From Hymenobacter convexus (GTDB lineage: Bacteria; Bacteroidota; Bacteroidia; Cytophagales; Hymenobacteraceae), in the NCBI RefSeq assembly GCF_030580955.1, contig NZ_JAUQON010000002.1, forward strand, positions 124,001-188,000: 64,000 nt of DNA, read 5' to 3'. The translations under genes were made by a program, and so were the position numbers. The notes under the pieces are model-generated. The model had not been told where the DNA came from. It saw only the letters and a program-made list of their open reading frames with translations, and searched no databases. Position 1 is the stretch's first letter. Each line of letters begins with the position of its first letter. Below, one piece after another: positions 44,778 through 53,016 of the stretch.

Positions 44778-46087
44778 TGTCGTCGAAACGCTCGTTGCTT
44801 GCGTGGCTGCTGGTGGCAGCCATGGCGCTGTGGGTGAACAAGCGCGACCGGGTGTGGCGGGCCCTGGAAGTATTTGAATGGGACGCGGGCGGCTACTACA
44901 CCTACCTGCCGTCGGCCTTCATCTACCACGACATTGGCCGGGCCGATTCGCTGGAGCGGCTGGGCGACAAATACGGTCCGCCCAAGGCCCGCGGCATCGG
45001 CATCATGACCCTGCCTAATGGTCGCGTCATCTCAAAGTATCCGCTGGGTGTGGCGCTGGGCGAATTGCCGTTTTTCACGGCTGCGCATGCGTTTACCAAG
45101 CTCGTGCCCCGCTACCGGTCCGACGGCTTTTCCAAGCCCTACCAGGAAGCCATGCTACTGGCCGGCCTGACGTATGGTCTGCTGGGGCTGTGGGTGGTGC
45201 GTAGGCTGCTGCTGCGCTTTTTCGACGATGGCGTCACGGCCTGGGCTATGGTTGGCATTGGGCTGGGCACCAACTACTTCAACTACATCACCAACGATGC
45301 GGCCATGTCGCACGCCGCGCTGTTTATGTGGCAGGCCCTGCTGCTCTACTGTACCGTGCGCTGGTACGAAACCTTCCGCTGGCGCTGGGCGCTGGGCATG
45401 GGGCTTTTCCTGGGAATGGCGGTGCTGTGCCGCTTTACGGAGGCGCTGTACGTCATTGTTCCGCTGCTGTGGGGCGTCACCTCGTGGGAAGCGGTGCGGC
45501 AACGGCCCGCGCTGCTGCTGGCGCATTGGCGGCCGCTGGGGCTGGCCGGGGCCGCGGGCGCGGCGGTACTGAGCCTGCAACTGCTGTTCTGGCACGCCGT
45601 GTCGGGCCATTGGGTGGTGGACAGCTACAGCGTAGAACATTTCTATTTCTCGCAGCCGCACGTGCTGTATGGATTGTTCAGCTACCGCAAGGGCTGGCTG
45701 CTCTACACGCCGCTGGCGGCGCTGATGCTGCTGGGCCTCATCGCCGCCTGGCGCCGGCTGCCGGCCGTGGTGGTGCCCGCGCTGGTGCTGCTGCCCGTGC
45801 TGCTCTACGTCACTTTCAGCTGGGAGGCGTGGTGGTACGGCGGCGGTTTCAGCGCCCGGCCGCTGGTGAGCTTGTACCCGCTGCTGGCCCTGCCCTTTGC
45901 CGCGCTGCTGGCCACCGCCCGGCGCTGGCCAGCGCCCGGCCGCGCCGCGCTGCACGCGGCCGTGGTGCTGTGCATCGTGCTCAACCTGTGGCAAACCTGG
46001 CAGTACGCCACCGGCCACTTGCTTTACGACAAGAACACAAAGGAGCTGTATTTCAGCAAGTTTTTTGAGTCGCCCTACCCCTTTTAA
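44777..46087 (+). CDS. GT-C-like membrane protein, GYYxYLP family, tandem copy 2
   Basis: A 436-residue protein starting at the ATG that overlaps the previous stop (TGATG). It has [96 protein letters not shown] and [20 protein letters not shown]. It is very close to copy 1, including a 79-base stretch with no difference. The next gene, ACMS decarboxylase, begins 26 bases later on the same strand, so the transcript probably continues into the kynurenine genes. Two nearly identical membrane proteins side by side may form a heterodimer or reflect recent duplication. Confidence 0.8.
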   Translation: MSSKRSLLAWLLVAAMALWVNKRDRVWRALEVFEWDAGGYYTYLPSAFIYHDIGRADSLERLGDKYGPPKARGIGIMTLPNGRVISKYPLGVALGELPFFTAAHAFTKLVPRYRSDGFSKPYQEAMLLAGLTYGLLGLWVVRRLLLRFFDDGVTAWAMVGIGLGTNYFNYITNDAAMSHAALFMWQALLLYCTVRWYETFRWRWALGMGLFLGMAVLCRFTEALYVIVPLLWGVTSWEAVRQRPALLLAHWRPLGLAGAAGAAVLSLQLLFWHAVSGHWVVDSYSVEHFYFSQPHVLYGLFSYRKGWLLYTPLAALMLLGLIAAWRRLPAVVVPALVLLPVLLYVTFSWEAWWYGGGFSARPLVSLYPLLALPFAALLATARRWPAPGRAALHAAVVLCIVLNLWQTWQYATGHLLYDKNTKELYFSKFFESPYPF

Positions 46088-46112
46088 GTTTTCCGATTTG
46101 CCCCACCCGCCC

Positions 46113-47150
46113 GTGCTTTCCATCGACATCCACACCCATATTTTGCCCGAGCGCTGGCCCGACCTGAAGGAGCGGTACGGCTACGGCGGCTTCATTCGGC
46201 TCGACCACCACAAGCCCTGCTGCGCCCGCATGATGCAGGACGACAAGTTCTTCCGCGAAGTGCAGGACAACTGCTGGGACCCGGCGGTACGGATGCGCGA
46301 GTACGACCAGTTTGGCGTGCAGGTGCAGGTGCTGAGCACGGTGCCCGTCATGTTCAGCTACTGGGCCCAGCCGCTCGACTGCCTCGATTTGAGCCAGTTG
46401 CTCAACGACCACATTGCCGACGTGGTGCACCGCTACCCTACCCGCTTCGTGGGCCTGGGCACCATTCCGATGCAGGCGCCCAAGCTAGCCATTCGGGAGC
46501 TGGAGCGCTGCATGAAAATCGGGCTGGCCGGAGTGCAGATTGGCTCGCACGTGAACGATTGGAACCTCGACGCGCCCGAGCTGTTCGAAGTATTCGCCGC
46601 CGCCGAGGAGCTGGGCGCCTGCGTGTTTGTGCACCCCTGGGACATGATGGCCCAGCAGAAAATGCCCAAATACTGGCTGCCCTGGCTGGTGGGCATGCCC
46701 GCCGAAAGCACGCTGGCCCTCTGCTCGCTCATTTTCGGCGGGGTGCTGGAGCGGCTGCCGCGCCTGCGCGTGGCAGTGGCCCACGGCGGGGGCTCGTTTG
46801 CCAGCACCATCGGCCGCATCGAGCACGGCTGGCAGGTGCGGCCCGACCTCTGTGCCATCGACAACCCGCACAACCCGCGCAACTACCTGGGCAAGTTCTG
46901 GGTCGACTCGCTGGTGCACGACCCGCTGATGCTCGACTACCTGGTGAAGACGCTGGGCGCCGACAAAATCACCCTCGGCACCGACTACCCCTTTCCGCTG
47001 GGCGAATTGGAGCCGGGCCAGCTCATCAAGTCGATGCCTTTTTCGGCCGACATCAAGGAGCGCATGCTGGGCCAGAACGCGCTCGACTGGCTGGGCCTGG
47101 CCCGCGAAACATTCCTCAGCAGTCCAAACGTCGGCCGGCAAGCCCGCTAG
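46113..47150 (+). CDS. 2-amino-3-carboxymuconate-6-semialdehyde decarboxylase (ACMSD)
   Basis: A 345-residue amidohydrolase-fold decarboxylase. It removes CO2 from ACMS, the product of 3-hydroxyanthranilate dioxygenase, giving 2-aminomuconate semialdehyde and so diverting the pathway from NAD synthesis. The start is taken as the GTG at 46113 ([13 protein letters not shown]); a TTG five codons earlier is possible. Zinc ligands are seen in DIHTHILPE, in FVHPWDMM and VAHGGGSF, and the conserved Asp in [10 protein letters not shown]. The [20 protein letters not shown] stretch matches ACMSD specifically. In Pseudomonas the gene is nbaD. It lies upstream of kynU on the same strand. Confidence 0.95.
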   Translation: MLSIDIHTHILPERWPDLKERYGYGGFIRLDHHKPCCARMMQDDKFFREVQDNCWDPAVRMREYDQFGVQVQVLSTVPVMFSYWAQPLDCLDLSQLLNDHIADVVHRYPTRFVGLGTIPMQAPKLAIRELERCMKIGLAGVQIGSHVNDWNLDAPELFEVFAAAEELGACVFVHPWDMMAQQKMPKYWLPWLVGMPAESTLALCSLIFGGVLERLPRLRVAVAHGGGSFASTIGRIEHGWQVRPDLCAIDNPHNPRNYLGKFWVDSLVHDPLMLDYLVKTLGADKITLGTDYPFPLGELEPGQLIKSMPFSADIKERMLGQNALDWLGLARETFLSSPNVGRQAR

Positions 47151-47216
47151 TTCTCGCCCCGGATGCCATAACCTTTTGTTAGCATTGGCACCGGCTTTGG
47201 GCCGACCTTTGCGGGC

Positions 47217-48494
47217 ATGACTGCCCCGCTTACCCTCGCCCCCGCCGCCGAGCTCGACGCTGCCGATACGTTAGCTTCTTTCCGCCAGGAGTTTCACCTG
47301 CCGCCCGGCCCCGATGGCCGACCCGTCGCCTACTTCTGCGGCAACTCGCTGGGCCTGATGCCCAAAGCCGCCCGCGCCGCCGTCGAAACCGAGTTCGATA
47401 CCTGGGCGCGGCTGGGCGTGGAAGGCCATTTCGAGGCGCCCTCGTTCTGGATGCACTTCCACGACACCCTCACCGAGGCCACGGCCCGACTGGTGGGCGC
47501 GCTTCCGATTGAGGTGGTGGTAATGAACAACCTGACCGTGAACCTGCACCTGCTGCTGGTCACGTTTTACCGCCCCACGGGCTCACGCTACAAGATTCTG
47601 ATGGAAGGCGGCGCCTTCCCCTCCGACCAGTACGCCATCGAAAGCCAGGCCCGCCTGCACGGCCTCGACCCCGCCGACGCCATTGTGGAGCTGGTGCCGC
47701 GCCCCGGCGAGCACACCCTGCGCACCGAGGACATCGAAGCCACCATTGCCGACCTGGGCGACTCGCTGGCCACCGTCCTCATCGGCGGGGTAAACTACTA
47801 CACCGGCCAAGCCTTCGATATGGCCGCCATTGCGCGCGCCGGCCACGCCGTGGGCGCCTACGTGGGCTTCGACCTGGCCCACGCCGCCGGCAACCTTGAC
47901 CTGCGCCTGCACGACTGGGACGTGGATTTTGCCTGCTGGTGCACTTACAAATACCTCAACTCCGGCCCCGGCGGTACGTCGGGCGTGTTCGTGCACGAGC
48001 GGTTCGCCAACCGGCCCGACCTCGTGCGCTTGGCCGGCTGGTGGGGGCACGACGCCAGCGTGCGCTTCCAGATGAAAAAAGGCTTCCGGCCCATGCCCGG
48101 CGCGGCCGGCTGGCAGCTTTCCAATGCCCAGATTTTCCCGATGGCCATTCACCGCGCCAGCCTCGACATCCTGGACCGGGCCGGCGGCATGCCCGCCCTG
48201 CGGCGCAAGAGTGAGCAGCTCACGGCCCGCCTCGAAAGCCTTATTCGGGGCCTGAATCTTCCCACGGATAAGCTCGAAATCATCACGCCCGCCGACCCCG
48301 GCCAGCGCGGCTGCCAGCTCTCGGTGCTGGTGCACGAGCGCGGGCGCGAGCTGTTCGATTTCCTGGCCAAACAAGGCATCATCGCCGACTGGCGCGAGCC
48401 CAACGTCATCCGCTTGGCACCCGTACCGCTTTATAATTCGTTTGAGGACGTAGACCGGGTGGGCGAAGCGCTTACTCAATGGATAAATGGCTGA
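47217..48494 (+). CDS. kynU: Kynureninase
   Basis: A 425-residue PLP enzyme, normal for KynU. It cleaves kynurenine or 3-hydroxykynurenine to anthranilate or 3-hydroxyanthranilate and alanine. Signatures are YFCGNSLGLMPKAARAAVE, the MNNLTVNLHLLL stretch, GFDLAHAAGNLDL with the PLP-contacting Asp, the PLP lysine in CTYKYLNSGPGG, and GWWGHDASVRFQMKKGFRPM. Start ATG at 47217. It lies 66 bases after the ACMSD gene, making a likely ACMSD-kynU unit. Cytoplasmic. Confidence 0.98.
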   Translation: MTAPLTLAPAAELDAADTLASFRQEFHLPPGPDGRPVAYFCGNSLGLMPKAARAAVETEFDTWARLGVEGHFEAPSFWMHFHDTLTEATARLVGALPIEVVVMNNLTVNLHLLLVTFYRPTGSRYKILMEGGAFPSDQYAIESQARLHGLDPADAIVELVPRPGEHTLRTEDIEATIADLGDSLATVLIGGVNYYTGQAFDMAAIARAGHAVGAYVGFDLAHAAGNLDLRLHDWDVDFACWCTYKYLNSGPGGTSGVFVHERFANRPDLVRLAGWWGHDASVRFQMKKGFRPMPGAAGWQLSNAQIFPMAIHRASLDILDRAGGMPALRRKSEQLTARLESLIRGLNLPTDKLEIITPADPGQRGCQLSVLVHERGRELFDFLAKQGIIADWREPNVIRLAPVPLYNSFEDVDRVGEALTQWING

Positions 48495-48605
48495 ACGGAT
48501 GAATGGTTAAACGGTTGAATAGGCGTTTTGCCATTCACTAATGCACTCGTCCAACCATTCAATAATCCACCAATTCACCTATCCAGCCATTCACCAATTC
48601 ACTCA
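48494..48605. repeat. GAATGG-type inverted repeat, family R5, copy c
   Basis: Units GGATGAATGG, TTAAACGG and TTGAATAGG on the left are mirrored by CCAACCATTCAATAATCC and CCAGCCATTCACC on the right. The AT-rich gap lies between kynU and the next gene. Confidence 0.7.
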
Positions 48606-48611
48606 CTAAAG

Positions 48612-49307
48612 ATGGAAGATTACGCCGCCAAGATGCTGCTCAAAACCGATGCGGCCCTGCGCGAATACGTGACCGGCCATGTCCAGTACCGCGAGGCCGC
48701 CGTGCTCGCCGCCTTCGACGAGCTGCGCCGCCGCGGCCAGCCCGCCCCCGAAGAAGCGGCCCTGCGCCCCGCGCTTGAAGCCGGCGCCGCCGAGCAGGCC
48801 ACCCGCGAGGCCGCCGCCGAAGCCGAGCGACAGGCAGAACAATCGGTGGACACAACGGATACGGCCGAAGCCGACGAAAACGCGCCCGCGCTGTATTCGC
48901 CGGCCACTATTGTGCTGTTTTCCATCCCATTCACGTTTCTGGCGGGCGGCGTGCTGCTGGGCCTGAACCTGTGGCGGCTGGGCCGCAAGCAGGCGCTGCT
49001 GGGCCTGGTGCTTTTCATTGGCGCCTACCTGCTGGCCGGCATGGTGGCCCTGAGCTGGGCCTTGCCGCGCTTTGGCCTGAGCCCGTGGTACGGGCCGCTG
49101 TTCAACCTGCCCGCTATTTTGGCTTATGTGCTGTGGTTTTGGCCGCGCTACGTGGGCCAGTCCGCTTACCGCAGCCGCAGCTGGCTGCCGCCGCTGCTGG
49201 TGTGCTTCGCGCTGGCCTACGGCGCTCAGCGCTTTCAGACCCGCCTGATAGAGCAGCAGCCGAAGGAAGTGCAGGACGAGTTGGAGCGCATGATGCCCAA
49301 GCAGTAA
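48612..49307 (+). CDS. Membrane protein with N-terminal charged helical region, unknown
   Basis: A 231-residue protein starting at the ATG at 48612 (MEDYAAKMLLKTDAALREYV); the frame is open further upstream but over an R5 repeat. Residues 1-95 are helical, Ala/Glu-rich and cytoplasmic, with a short-segment pattern (YREAAVLAAFDELRRRG) often seen before membrane segments in Bacteroidota. Four hydrophobic segments follow (SIPFTFLAGGVLLGLNLW, LLGLVLFIGAYLLAGMVAL, FNLPAILAYVLWFW, WLPPLLVCFALAYG). The tail is charged. I do not recognise a named family. It lies between kynU and alkB. Confidence 0.72.
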   Translation: MEDYAAKMLLKTDAALREYVTGHVQYREAAVLAAFDELRRRGQPAPEEAALRPALEAGAAEQATREAAAEAERQAEQSVDTTDTAEADENAPALYSPATIVLFSIPFTFLAGGVLLGLNLWRLGRKQALLGLVLFIGAYLLAGMVALSWALPRFGLSPWYGPLFNLPAILAYVLWFWPRYVGQSAYRSRSWLPPLLVCFALAYGAQRFQTRLIEQQPKEVQDELERMMPKQ

Positions 49308-49346
49308 TAAATCCTCCTGCCCCGTCCTTACCCGGCTTTTATCCGC

Positions 49347-49946
49347 ATGGCGCTTTCTCCGTTGCCCCTGCCCGGCGCCGATTTACTTTTCGACCCCGAG
49401 TTCCTGCCCGAAACCGAGGCCGCCGCGCTGCTGGCGCAGCTTACCGCTGAGGTGGCCTGGGAGCAGCGCACCATCCGGCTGTTTGGGCAGGAATTTCCGC
49501 AGCCCCGCCTCGCTGCGTGGTACGGCGACGCCGAGGCCCGCTACACTTACTCCGGCCTCGCCTGGGAACCCCACCCCTGGACGGCCGCCCTGCGCGCCCT
49601 GCGCCAACGCCTGGAAACCGCCACCGGCGCCCGCTTCAACAGCGTGCTGCTGAACCTGTACCGCGACGGCCGCGACAGCATGGGCTGGCACGCCGACGAC
49701 GAGCCCGAGCTTGGCCCCGCGCCCGCCATTGCCTCTCTCAGCCTGGGGGCCACGCGCCGCTTCCGGCTGCGGCCCCGGGCCGGCCTGGTGCATCCGCCCT
49801 TGTCCATTGATTTGCCTGCGGGCAGCCTCTTGCTCATGCGCGGCGCTACCCAGCAGCACTGGCAGCACGCGCTGCCCAAAACCACCCGCCCCCTGGGCCC
49901 GCGCCTGAACCTGACGTTTCGGTGGGTGGTGGACGGCGGGGCTTAG
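49347..49946 (+). CDS. alkB: AlkB-like 2-oxoglutarate-dependent DNA/RNA dioxygenase
   Basis: A 199-residue AlkB-family protein, which repairs alkylated bases by oxidative demethylation. The iron and 2-oxoglutarate site is intact: NLYRDGRDSMGWHADDEPEL holds the HxD pair, and HWQHALPKT with PRLNLTFR holds the distal His and the two Arg. PRLAAWYGD and YTYSGLAW are substrate-loop motifs shared with the human ABH2/3 and E. coli-type group. Start ATG at 49347. Cytoplasmic. It stands 39 bases after the membrane-protein gene and may share its transcript. Confidence 0.95.
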   Translation: MALSPLPLPGADLLFDPEFLPETEAAALLAQLTAEVAWEQRTIRLFGQEFPQPRLAAWYGDAEARYTYSGLAWEPHPWTAALRALRQRLETATGARFNSVLLNLYRDGRDSMGWHADDEPELGPAPAIASLSLGATRRFRLRPRAGLVHPPLSIDLPAGSLLLMRGATQQHWQHALPKTTRPLGPRLNLTFRWVVDGGA

Positions 49947-49957
49947 CAGCTTACTGG

Positions 49958-50164
49958 TTAATAGATAATGTCGGGGTGCCCGCTCAACTCGGAGAAGTAG
50001 CCGTCGCCGACTTCATAGTCGCCGACCCGGAAAGTGGGAGTCGTTTCAGGTGTTGCTTCCGGCGCATCAGGAGCCGGTGCAGCCGGCGGCTCAGATGGCG
50101 CCTGGTCGGCCCTCAACGCGGGCTCAACCGTGGTTGATTTGGGGAGAAAGGATTTGCGGGGCAT
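49958..50164 (-). CDS. Small protein with C-terminal GHPDIIY motif
   Basis: A 68-residue protein from the ATG at 50164 (MPRKSFLPKSTTVEPALRAD). The middle is a Pro/Ala-rich linker; the last 20 residues read VGDYEVGDGYFSELSGHPDI then IY before TAA. The end is shared with the neighbour at 50552 (VGDYVVSEEG...GHPDIRY). There is no signal peptide. I do not know the family. Composition differs from neighbours and there is no operon partner. Because two separate genes keep the same C-terminal motif, it is more likely real than a chance frame. Role unknown. Confidence 0.5.
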   Translation of the reverse strand: MPRKSFLPKSTTVEPALRADQAPSEPPAAPAPDAPEATPETTPTFRVGDYEVGDGYFSELSGHPDIIY

Positions 50165-50551
50165 CGATGAAAGGAATGATGTAGCATGAATAACCCAACC
50201 TTCTTCGGCGGCTTGCATAGCCAATCCCTCCTTTACAAGGAACATACCAAGCCCCGGCAGCGGCGGCAATGAGGCCGGCCGCCGTTGCGGGAAGAAGGGG
50301 CGCCAGGCGCATGATTAGAGTTGGGTGCCCGCTCGGTTGAACCTCAGCAAGGAAGGTTCGATGGCAGCAGGCCGGTGGCAAGGCCCACCCCGAAGCTGGC
50401 GGGCAACGAGGGCGGACTTTTGAAAGACTATGGCTAAGCCAGGGAACGGGTAGAAACGGAGGAAAAGTAGCTGACGAACTCTATTCTATCAATAATTCAC
50501 AGGCTTGCCATGCACACGGCAGGCCCTTATAACAATCATATAAATAAGCAC
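50165..50551. other. Gene-poor stretch between two small related genes
   Basis: About 390 bases without a supported gene; the right end is AT-rich. On the minus strand near 50300-50350 one frame reads EVQPSGHPTLIM, which resembles the GHPDI(I/R)Y ends of the flanking genes and shares the 12 bases GAGCGGGCACCC with the left one. It may be the remains of another copy. Nothing else seen. Confidence 0.35.
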
Positions 50552-50806
50552 TTAATATCGAATATCCGGATGGCCATACAGCAGCAGGTCGCCTTCTTCG
50601 CTCACCACGTAGTCGCCCACCTGCAACGCTTTCCGCACGGGCTGGAGCTGCACGGGCTCGGGCAGCCGGCGCCGCCAGGCAGCCGTGCTGGGCGCGAAGC
50701 CGGTGGTGGCCAACGGCATCATTAGCTGCTGCGTGGTACGGCGGCTGGCCCGGAAGCGCCACCGGCGGTAGCTCATGCACTTGTAGCGGAAACGAAAGCG
50801 AGTCAT
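50552..50806 (-). CDS. Small basic protein with C-terminal GHPDIRY motif
   Basis: An 84-residue protein (start ATG at 50806, MTRFRFRYKCMSYRRWRFRA). The first 45 residues are very basic and contain clusters of Arg and aromatic residues; the end is LQVGDYVVSEEGDLLLYGHP then DIRY. The last 20 residues match the protein at 49958 at VGDYxV, Gly-x-x-x-x-L and GHPDIxY. No known family comes to mind. The basic front could bind nucleic acid or membrane; this is only a guess. Confidence 0.5.
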   Translation of the reverse strand: MTRFRFRYKCMSYRRWRFRASRRTTQQLMMPLATTGFAPSTAAWRRRLPEPVQLQPVRKALQVGDYVVSEEGDLLLYGHPDIRY

Positions 50807-51014
50807 AGCGAATGGTGATTTAGTTCTAATTCGTCAAAGGTCCGCTGCCGGTTGCCTCAGCCGGGAATTTTACGACCAGTCATATCGAATACCCGATGAG
50901 TGCAACTGTAGAGCGGATAGGAATTTGCCATCCCGGCCGGCAAAGCCGCTTGGCGTAGTAGCTTCGCCTCCCACCCGCCCTTCGGGGCCTACCACCCTCT
51001 TTCCCTCTCGTTTT

Positions 51015-52394
51015 ATGGCTGCTGAACTGCCGTTTTCGCCCGCTGCCGAGCCGCTCACCGTGATGGGAGCCGGCCTGGTAGGCTCGTTGTTGTCTTTGTA
51101 TCTGGCCCGGCGGGGGCATCCGGTGCAGGTTTTTGAGCGCCGGGCCGACCCGCGCCGCGCCGGCTTCCAGGAGGGCCGCTCCATCAACCTAGCGCTATCG
51201 GACCGGGGCTGGCGCGCCCTCGAAGGCGTGGGTGTGGCCGACGACATTCGCCAGGTGGGCATCCCGATGAGCGGGCGCGTGATGCACGACGTGCAGGGCA
51301 ACCTCACGCGCCAGCCCTACGGCCAGGAGGGCCAGGCCATCTACTCCGTGAACCGCGGCCACCTCAACCGCCGCCTGCTCGACCTGGCCGAAGCCCAGCC
51401 CAACGTGCAACTCCAGTTCGGCCAGCAATGCCTGGGCATCGACCTCAAAAAGCAGGAGCTGCACCTGCGCGACGCAGCCACCCAGGCCGAGCACACCGCG
51501 CCCTACACCCGCCTGTTTGGTACCGACGGGGCTTTTTCGGCGGTGCGCGGGGCCCTGCAGCGGCAGGAGCGGTTCGACTACTCGCAGGATTACCTCGACT
51601 ACGGCTACAAGGAGCTGACCATTGCGGCCGGCCCCGGCGGCGCCTGGCAGCTGGAGAAAAACGCCCTGCACATCTGGCCCCGCGGGCAGTACCTGATGAT
51701 TGCGCTGCCCAACCTCGACGGCTCCTTCAACGGCACCCTGTTTTTCCCCTACGAAGGCGCCGAGAGCTTCGCCGCCCTGCAAACGCCGGCCGACGTGACC
51801 GCCTTTTTCACCCGCGTGTTTCCCGACGCGGTGCCGCTGATGCCGGAGTTGGAAAAGGAGTTTTTTGAGCACCCCACGGGCTCGCTGGTCACCATCCGCT
51901 GCTTTCCGTGGAAATTCGACGACGATGTGCTGCTGCTCGGCGATGCCTCGCACGCCATCGTGCCCTTCTACGGGCAGGGCATGAACGCCGGCTTCGAAGA
52001 TTGCAGCGTGCTTAACCAGCTGCTCGACCAGCACGGCGACGCCGCCTGGCCCACCATTTTTGCCGAATTCCAGCAGCAGCGCAAGCCCAACACCGACGCC
52101 ATGGCCGACCTGGCCGTGTACAACTTCGTGGAGATGCGCGACCGGGTGGCCGACCCGCGCTTCCTGCTCCAGAAGAAAATTGAGGCCAAAATCGCGGCCC
52201 AATACCCCGGCCGCTGGACGCCGCTCTACTCGCAGGTCACGTTTTCGCACACGCCCTACGCCGAGGCTTGGGCCGCCGGCCAGCGCCAGGACGCCATCAT
52301 GGCCCGCCTCATGCCCCACATCGCGGCCGAAACCGACTATGACCAGCCCGAGGTGCAGGCCCTGGTGCAGCAGGAAATGGCCGACCGGCCCTAG
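51015..52394 (+). CDS. kmo: Kynurenine 3-monooxygenase
   Basis: A 459-residue flavin hydroxylase. It hydroxylates kynurenine to 3-hydroxykynurenine with NADPH and O2. The start is the ATG at 51015 (MAAELPFSP). It has the FAD motif VMGAGLVGSLLSLYLARRG, the EGRSINLALSDRGWRAL stretch diagnostic of KMO, the YGYKELTI strand and the second FAD motif GDASHAIVPFYGQGMNAGFED. C-terminal helices follow. It is 2.5 kb downstream of kynU on the same strand and supplies 3-hydroxykynurenine to it. A near-consensus TAGCTTCG lies about 50 bases upstream. Cytoplasmic, perhaps membrane-associated. Confidence 0.97.
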   Translation: MAAELPFSPAAEPLTVMGAGLVGSLLSLYLARRGHPVQVFERRADPRRAGFQEGRSINLALSDRGWRALEGVGVADDIRQVGIPMSGRVMHDVQGNLTRQPYGQEGQAIYSVNRGHLNRRLLDLAEAQPNVQLQFGQQCLGIDLKKQELHLRDAATQAEHTAPYTRLFGTDGAFSAVRGALQRQERFDYSQDYLDYGYKELTIAAGPGGAWQLEKNALHIWPRGQYLMIALPNLDGSFNGTLFFPYEGAESFAALQTPADVTAFFTRVFPDAVPLMPELEKEFFEHPTGSLVTIRCFPWKFDDDVLLLGDASHAIVPFYGQGMNAGFEDCSVLNQLLDQHGDAAWPTIFAEFQQQRKPNTDAMADLAVYNFVEMRDRVADPRFLLQKKIEAKIAAQYPGRWTPLYSQVTFSHTPYAEAWAAGQRQDAIMARLMPHIAAETDYDQPEVQALVQQEMADRP

Positions 52395-52406
52395 CCCCTG
52401 CGCCCG

Positions 52407-52826
52407 CTAGCGCACGGCCAGCTCGGTGCCGTCGAGGGCCTGGGCAGTACCGGCCAAGCGCTGGCACAGCGCCACGTAGGTGCTGAGTTGGCCGGTATCG
52501 AGCACGCGGTGCACGGCCAGCCGGTACTCGCGCTGGGCCTGGGCCGCTTGTTCGGTGGTGGCGGCCAGGGCCAGCGCCTGCCGCTCGGCCCGGGTGAACG
52601 ACTCGACGGCGTGCAGCTGCGCGCTGTTGAGCGTCAGGGCCTCGGCCAGGAACTGGGCAATACGCTGGGATTCGCGCGTTTGCCTGGTCAGGCTGGGCTC
52701 CAGGATTTCGTTGCGGGCCTCGGTTTCGGCGGCCGTCAGGGGCCGGGGCCGGCGGGCGGCCTGCGCACCTAACGTGCTACCAATCAGCAAAAACCACAAC
52801 AGGGCCGGACGACGTAACTTCAACAT
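52407..52826 (-). CDS. Small exported helical protein, unknown
   Basis: A 139-residue protein with a signal peptide (MLKLRRPALLWFLLIGSTLG to AQAA). The mature part is helical and rich in Ala, Gln, Glu and Arg. It looks like a small periplasmic three-helix protein of the kind seen next to Spy/CpxP-like or sigma-factor genes in Bacteroidota, but no motif proves this. It is convergent with kmo (12 bases apart) and divergent from the LytTR regulator. Role unknown. Confidence 0.65.
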   Translation of the reverse strand: MLKLRRPALLWFLLIGSTLGAQAARRPRPLTAAETEARNEILEPSLTRQTRESQRIAQFLAEALTLNSAQLHAVESFTRAERQALALAATTEQAAQAQREYRLAVHRVLDTGQLSTYVALCQRLAGTAQALDGTELAVR

Positions 52827-53016
52827 AAAGAAAAAAGCAGAAGCGGAGCCTCAACCAGCGGACTCATTCTGTGTTAATTGCAGTCATCAAAGCTATTCAG
52901 CGGACTTTGCCGGCATTTTCGCCGGTAGACGGTCGTCGGCTTTTCCTCTGCGAGTTGTTACTTTATACCGGCGAACGTCCTATTGCTTTTGCCTCTACTC
53001 TTCCTTTCCTCAGTCT

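Noticed and set aside
50124..50381. An 85-residue minus-strand frame between the two GHPDI genes
   Set aside because: It overlaps the 49958 gene, has no conserved end, and its only likeness is the short SGHPTLIM stretch, treated as a possible remnant.
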